Of a stretch of DNA of 64,000 nt, positions 60,186 through 64,000 are shown piece after piece; the first letter of the stretch is position 1; each line of letters opens with the position of its first letter. Source of the DNA: Rhizobium leguminosarum bv. trifolii WSM1325. GTDB taxonomy: Bacteria > Pseudomonadota > Alphaproteobacteria > Rhizobiales > Rhizobiaceae. The DNA is taken from NCBI GenBank assembly GCA_000023185.1, contig CP001622.1, forward strand, positions 682,001-746,000, in the 5' to 3' direction. The translations under genes were made by a program, and so were the position numbers. The notes under the pieces are model-generated. The model searched no databases. It was not told the origin of the DNA and worked only from the letters and a program-made list of their open reading frames with translations.

Positions 60186-63100
60186 ATGAAGTTCAACAAG
60201 CTGCGCCTGGTCGGCTTCAAATCCTTCGTCGAGCCGACGGAATTCATCATCGAGCGGGGACTGACCGGCGTTGTCGGCCCGAACGGCTGCGGCAAGTCGA
60301 ACCTTGTCGAGGCGCTTCGCTGGGTGATGGGCGAAAATTCCTACAAGAACATGCGCGCCTCCGGCATGGACGACGTGATCTTTTCGGGCTCGGGAAACCG
60401 CCCGGCGCGCAACACCGCCGAAGTGGCGCTCTATCTCGACAACGCCGATCGCACCGCGCCCGCCGCTTTCAACGACAGCGACGAGATCCAGGTCACCCGC
60501 CGCATCGAGCGTGAACAGGGCTCGCTCTATCGCATCAACGGCAAGGAAAGCCGCGCCAAGGACGTGCAACTGCTGTTTGCCGACGCCTCGACAGGCGCGC
60601 GTTCGCCCTCGATGGTCGGGCAGGGGCGTATCGGCGAGCTGATCCAGGCAAAGCCGCAGGCCCGCCGCCAGCTGCTGGAAGAGGCGGCCGGCATATCCGG
60701 CCTGCATTCCCGCCGCCACGAGGCCGAATTGCGGCTGCGTGCCGCCGAAGGCAATCTCGAGCGCCTCGACGACGTCACCTCGCAGCTGGAAAGCCAGATC
60801 GAGAGCCTGAAGCGCCAGGCCCGCCAGGCAAACCGCTTCAAGACGCTGTCTGCCGATATCCGCGCCCGCGAGGCGATGCTGCTGCATATCCGCTGGGTGC
60901 AGGCCAAGGAAGCCGAGGCCGAGGCCGACAGCGCGCTGAACCAGGCGACCTCCGTCGTCGCCGAAAAGGCGCAGATGCAGATGGAGGCGGTAAAGAACCA
61001 GGCTATCGCCAGCCTGAAACTGCCGGAACTGCGCGAGGGCGAGGCACGCGCGGCTGCCGCTCTGCAGCGCCTGCAGATCGCCAGAAGCCAGCTGGAGGAG
61101 GATGCCGGCCGCATCCTGCGCCGCCGTGACGAGCTGACCCGCCGTCTCGCCCAGCTTGCCGAGGATATAAGCCGCGAGCAGCGGCTGGTGGCCGACAATG
61201 CCGTCATCCTGGCGAGGCTCGATGCCGAAGAGGCGGAGATTTCAGAAATCCTCGCCGATTCCGGCCGTTATGCCGAGGAAACCCGCGAGGCCTTCGAGGA
61301 GGCGGCGGCAAAACTTTCCGATAGCGAGCGCATCTTCACCCAGCTGACCGCCGAGCGCGCCGAGGCGGCTGCCGGCCGCAACCAGCTGGAACGCGCCATC
61401 CGCGATCTGACGGACCGGCGGATGCGCCTCGAACGGCAGATGGATGAGGCAAACCAGGAACTGTCAGCCGTCGGCGAGAAGATATCAGGCCTGCCCGATC
61501 CCGACGAAAAACGCGCCATCGTCGAAGCCGGCGAGATCGCCGTCGCCGACGCGGAAGCCGCAGTCCAGGTGGTCGACCAGGCGCTGGCCGGCGCTCGCCA
61601 GATCGAGGCGCTGTCGCGCGCGCCGGTCGATCAGGCCCGCTCCAGCCTGAATGCGCTGGAAACCGAGGCCCGCACCATTTCCCGCATGCTCGCCGCTGGT
61701 GCTGCGGCCGGCAAATTTCCGCCGGTTGCCGACGAGCTGAAGGTCGATCGCGGTTTTGAGACCGCACTCGGTGCTGCCCTCGGCGACGATCTGGAATCGC
61801 CGCTCGATGCCGAGGCGCCGGCCCATTGGTCGGACAATGGCGATGGCGCCAGCGATCCCGCGCTTCCATCCGGTGTTGCGCCGCTTGTTGCCCATGTCCG
61901 CGCGCCGGCAGCACTGACCCGCCGCCTGCGCCAGATCGGCCTGGTCGCGGAAGGGGAGGCGCAGTCGCTGATGGCGGCGCTGAAGCCCGGCCAGCGGCTG
62001 GTGACCAAAGAGGGCGCGGTCTATCGCTGGGACGGCCACGTCACCGGTGCCGATGCCCCAAGTGCTGCGGCGCTCCGCCTTGCCCAGAAGAACCGCCTGG
62101 CCGAACTCGAAAGCGAAGCAGCCCTTGCCCGCGACGTGCTTGCCGAAGCCGAAGAGCGGCAGGCTGCGGCTGCCGAAGCGATCCGCGTCGAGGAGCGCCG
62201 GCTTGCCGAAGCGCGCGACATGAGCCGTCTGTCTGCACGTCATCTCGCGGAAGCGCGCGATGCGCTTGTTGCCGCCGAGCGTGCCTCCGGCGATCTCATC
62301 CGCCGCCGCGATGTCGTCAGCGAGGCCGCCAGCCAGTTGCGCACGCAGCTGGAGGAGATCGCCATCCAGGAAGAGAATGCCCGCATCGAGCTGGAAGACG
62401 CGCCTGATCTGACTGCGATCGACGAGCGGCTGCGGTTCCAGCAGGCGGAAGTTGCGACCGATCGCGGCGCGCTGGCCGAAAGCCGCGCCCGCCATGAAAG
62501 CCTGGCGAGGGAAAACGAAGCCCGCCAGCGCCGCATCATGGCGATCGGCCAGGAGCGGGACACCTGGCGCCAGCGGGCGGCAAGCGCCGAAGACCATGTC
62601 GCGACGCTGCGCGAACGCGAGGAAGAGGCGCGGGACGAGGCAGCCGAGCTCGAACTGGCGCCGGACGAATTCGACGACAAGCGCCGCGCTCTGCTCAGCG
62701 AATTGCAGAAGGCCGAGGAGGCGCGCCGCCAGGCCAGCGATCTCCTGGCCGAGGCCGAACGCATCCAGCGCGAGGCCGACCAGAAGGCGACGACGGCACT
62801 GTCGGAACTTGCCGAATGCCGGGAACGCCGCGGCCGCGCCGAGGAGCGCCTGGTTTCGGCCCGCGAGAAGCGGCAGGAAAGCGAAGGCCGCATTCGCGAG
62901 GTCCTGAACGTCGCCCCGCACGAGGCGCTGCAGCTGACCGGCCGCCCGACCATGCAGGCGCTTCCCGATCCGCGCGAAGTCGAGCGCGAGCTGGAACGCC
63001 TGAGGATCGAGCGCGAGCGGCTCGGCGCCGTCAACCTGCGCGCCGACGAGGAGCAGAAGGAGCTGAGCGAAAAGCTCGAAGCGCTGATCAAGGAACGCGA

Positions 63101-63647
63101 CGACGTCATCGATGCGATCCGCAAGCTGCGCGGCGCCATCCAGAGCCTCAACCGCGAGGGCCGCGAGCGGCTGATCGCCGCCTTCGACATCGTCAACGCC
63201 CAGTTCCAGCGGCTGTTCACCCATCTTTTCGGCGGCGGCACCGCCGAGCTGCAGCTGATCGAATCCGACGATCCGCTGGAAGCCGGCCTCGAAATCCTCG
63301 CCCGTCCGCCCGGCAAGAAGCCGCAGACCATGACGCTGCTCTCCGGCGGCGAACAGGCGCTGACGGCAATGGCACTGATCTTTGCCGTCTTCCTCACCAA
63401 TCCGGCGCCGATCTGCGTGCTCGACGAAGTCGACGCGCCGCTCGACGACCACAATGTCGAGCGCTACTGCAATCTGATGGACGAGATGGCGGCCTCCACC
63501 GAAACCCGCTTCGTCATCATCACCCACAATCCGATCACCATGGCCCGCATGAACCGCCTCTTTGGCGTCACCATGGCCGAGCAGGGAGTCTCCCAACTCG
63601 TCTCTGTCGACCTGCAAATGGCCGAGCGCCTGCGCGAGATTGCCTGA
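60186..63647 (+). CDS. smc: Chromosome segregation protein SMC
   Basis: The 1153-residue SMC ATPase organises and separates chromosomes as a dimer with ScpA/ScpB. Walker A is GPNGCGKSN (31-39). Long Ala/Glu/Arg-rich coiled coils run about 170-500 and 660-970. The hinge is about 505-650 (FPPVADELKVDRGFETALGAALGDDLE). The C-terminal head has LLSGGEQALTAMALIFAVF and Walker B ICVLDEVDAPLDDHNVERY. The ATG giving MKFNKLRLVGFKSFV is the family start. No strong ribosome site is seen between the repeat and this ATG. Confidence 0.97.
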   Translation: MKFNKLRLVGFKSFVEPTEFIIERGLTGVVGPNGCGKSNLVEALRWVMGENSYKNMRASGMDDVIFSGSGNRPARNTAEVALYLDNADRTAPAAFNDSDEIQVTRRIEREQGSLYRINGKESRAKDVQLLFADASTGARSPSMVGQGRIGELIQAKPQARRQLLEEAAGISGLHSRRHEAELRLRAAEGNLERLDDVTSQLESQIESLKRQARQANRFKTLSADIRAREAMLLHIRWVQAKEAEAEADSALNQATSVVAEKAQMQMEAVKNQAIASLKLPELREGEARAAAALQRLQIARSQLEEDAGRILRRRDELTRRLAQLAEDISREQRLVADNAVILARLDAEEAEISEILADSGRYAEETREAFEEAAAKLSDSERIFTQLTAERAEAAAGRNQLERAIRDLTDRRMRLERQMDEANQELSAVGEKISGLPDPDEKRAIVEAGEIAVADAEAAVQVVDQALAGARQIEALSRAPVDQARSSLNALETEARTISRMLAAGAAAGKFPPVADELKVDRGFETALGAALGDDLESPLDAEAPAHWSDNGDGASDPALPSGVAPLVAHVRAPAALTRRLRQIGLVAEGEAQSLMAALKPGQRLVTKEGAVYRWDGHVTGADAPSAAALRLAQKNRLAELESEAALARDVLAEAEERQAAAAEAIRVEERRLAEARDMSRLSARHLAEARDALVAAERASGDLIRRRDVVSEAASQLRTQLEEIAIQEENARIELEDAPDLTAIDERLRFQQAEVATDRGALAESRARHESLARENEARQRRIMAIGQERDTWRQRAASAEDHVATLREREEEARDEAAELELAPDEFDDKRRALLSELQKAEEARRQASDLLAEAERIQREADQKATTALSELAECRERRGRAEERLVSAREKRQESEGRIREVLNVAPHEALQLTGRPTMQALPDPREVERELERLRIERERLGAVNLRADEEQKELSEKLEALIKERDDVIDAIRKLRGAIQSLNREGRERLIAAFDIVNAQFQRLFTHLFGGGTAELQLIESDDPLEAGLEILARPPGKKPQTMTLLSGGEQALTAMALIFAVFLTNPAPICVLDEVDAPLDDHNVERYCNLMDEMAASTETRFVIITHNPITMARMNRLFGVTMAEQGVSQLVSVDLQMAERLREIA

Positions 63648-63690
63648 GGTAGCATCCGATTTCGGATGTTCCGCAGTGTTTGAGATCCAG

Positions 63691-63853
63691 CCCCTCATCC
63701 GCCTGCCGGCACCAGCCGGGGTCGAGCCACGGGTCTCGACCCGTCCTTCGGACCCCCACTTGCGGGGCGAAGGGACATTGCCGCGCCCTCTGCGTTTCCC
63801 TCCGACCTTTCGCAGGGCAGGCCCCCTCTGCCCGTTTCTTACAGGGTGAGGGG
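63691..63853. repeat. Mosaic RIME-like repeat downstream of smc
   Basis: It starts CCCCTCATCCGCCTGCCGGC, continues with a gagacc/gggtc module (63721-63755) also seen inverted at 1860-1900, and ends GGGTGAGGGGC. It is longer and more diverged than the 117-119 bp copies, as if assembled from modules. The final 350 bases of the window contain this, a short inverted repeat and no gene. Confidence 0.65.
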
Positions 63854-63902
63854 CAACCATCAGCGCCAACCGAGCATCCATTTGGACGCCGAGCGCTGGC
63901 GA

Positions 63903-63949
63903 CGCAATTTCAGCAAAGGTGCGGCGCGGTTTTGCGCCCAGAAATTGCG
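63903..63949. repeat. Interrupted inverted repeat CGCAATTTC...GAAATTGCG
   Basis: CGCAATTTC (63903-63911) pairs with GAAATTGCG (63941-63949), and AGCAAA/TTTTGC can extend pairing inside. It could be a transcript end or a leader structure for a gene beyond the window. Confidence 0.5.
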
Positions 63950-64000
63950 TAAAATCAAGGACTGAGCAATAAACACCAAAAAAGGTCGGCTCTCTTGTCG

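Noticed and set aside
61485..63881. A 798-codon open frame on the minus strand opposite smc
   Set aside because: It mirrors the GC-rich third positions of smc, has low-complexity sequence and no family features; smc on the plus strand explains the region fully.
63648..64000. Start of a pyruvate phosphate dikinase gene, expected after smc in rhizobia
   Set aside because: No start codon, ribosome site or coding frame for it is visible before the window ends; only repeats are present.

Overview
The window reads as chromosomal DNA of a Rhizobium-type alphaproteobacterium (Rhizobium leguminosarum/etli group or a close relative). The basis is the high-GC coding style, the aa3 oxidase assembly genes ahead of DUF983-surf1-ispH-thrB-rnhA, a GANTC methylase of the CcrM type, an SMC of about 1150 residues, and several families of palindromic intergenic repeats typical of Rhizobiaceae. 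The organism call is inference from gene content. No rRNA, tRNA, CRISPR array or intact insertion sequence was seen.

Layout. 1-1.7 kb: end of a cytochrome c oxidase cluster (small CoxF-like protein, ctaG, subunit III). 1.7-6.9 kb: repeats and a lone P-loop kinase, then DUF983, SURF1, ispH, thrB and rnhA. 7-9.9 kb: a LysR regulator divergent from an exported CMD-CMD-cupin protein and an exported flavodoxin. 10-13.8 kb: metallopeptidase, CsbD, YqgE, a DsbD-alpha-like protein and a 1-Cys peroxiredoxin. 13.9-16.3 kb: TetR, short-chain dehydrogenase, SnoaL-like and DoxX-like genes on the minus strand. 16.4-23.1 kb: a self-contained catabolic or uptake cassette (two AhpD-like proteins, LysR, flavin monooxygenase, polar-amino-acid-type ABC importer) with a stop-codon-containing palindrome at each end. 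23.2-27.2 kb: a zinc ABC importer behind two Zur-type palindromes and led by a 42-residue membrane peptide, then a CDF-type transporter. 27.2-34.1 kb: accessory genes, including a TetR with a double palindromic operator divergent from an exported RidA-like protein, and a sulfite-oxidase-like molybdoenzyme. 34.1-40.4 kb: a minus-strand run of thrC, M16 protease, GNAT acetyltransferase and a 7TM-PAS-GGDEF-EAL protein. 40.7-49.1 kb: lipoprotein, HAD, DyP peroxidase, chemoreceptor, ArsR-type regulator with NIPSNAP and ABM-like genes, plus a broken second copy of the regulator's 3' end. 49.3-53.2 kb: ccrM, NTF2-like, HAD, mutY and a DUF721/DciA-like gene. 53.3-58.4 kb: a LacI-controlled sugar ABC importer with a FucU/RbsD mutarotase. 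58.6-63.6 kb: hypothetical gene, DsbA-like lipoprotein and smc.

How it works together. Conserved housekeeping blocks (cox assembly-ispH-thrB-rnhA; thrC-M16; ccrM; mutY-dciA and dsbA-smc) are interleaved with regulator-plus-transporter cassettes that look like accessory insertions. The accessory parts centre on nutrient capture (zinc, an unknown amino-acid-like compound, a sugar) and redox or xenobiotic handling (peroxidases, CMD proteins, flavodoxin, SDR, sulfite oxidase). The most promising uncharacterised system is the 16.4-23.1 kb monooxygenase/AhpD/ABC cassette. The exported CMD-cupin plus flavodoxin pair and the TetR/exported-RidA pair are also worth pursuing.
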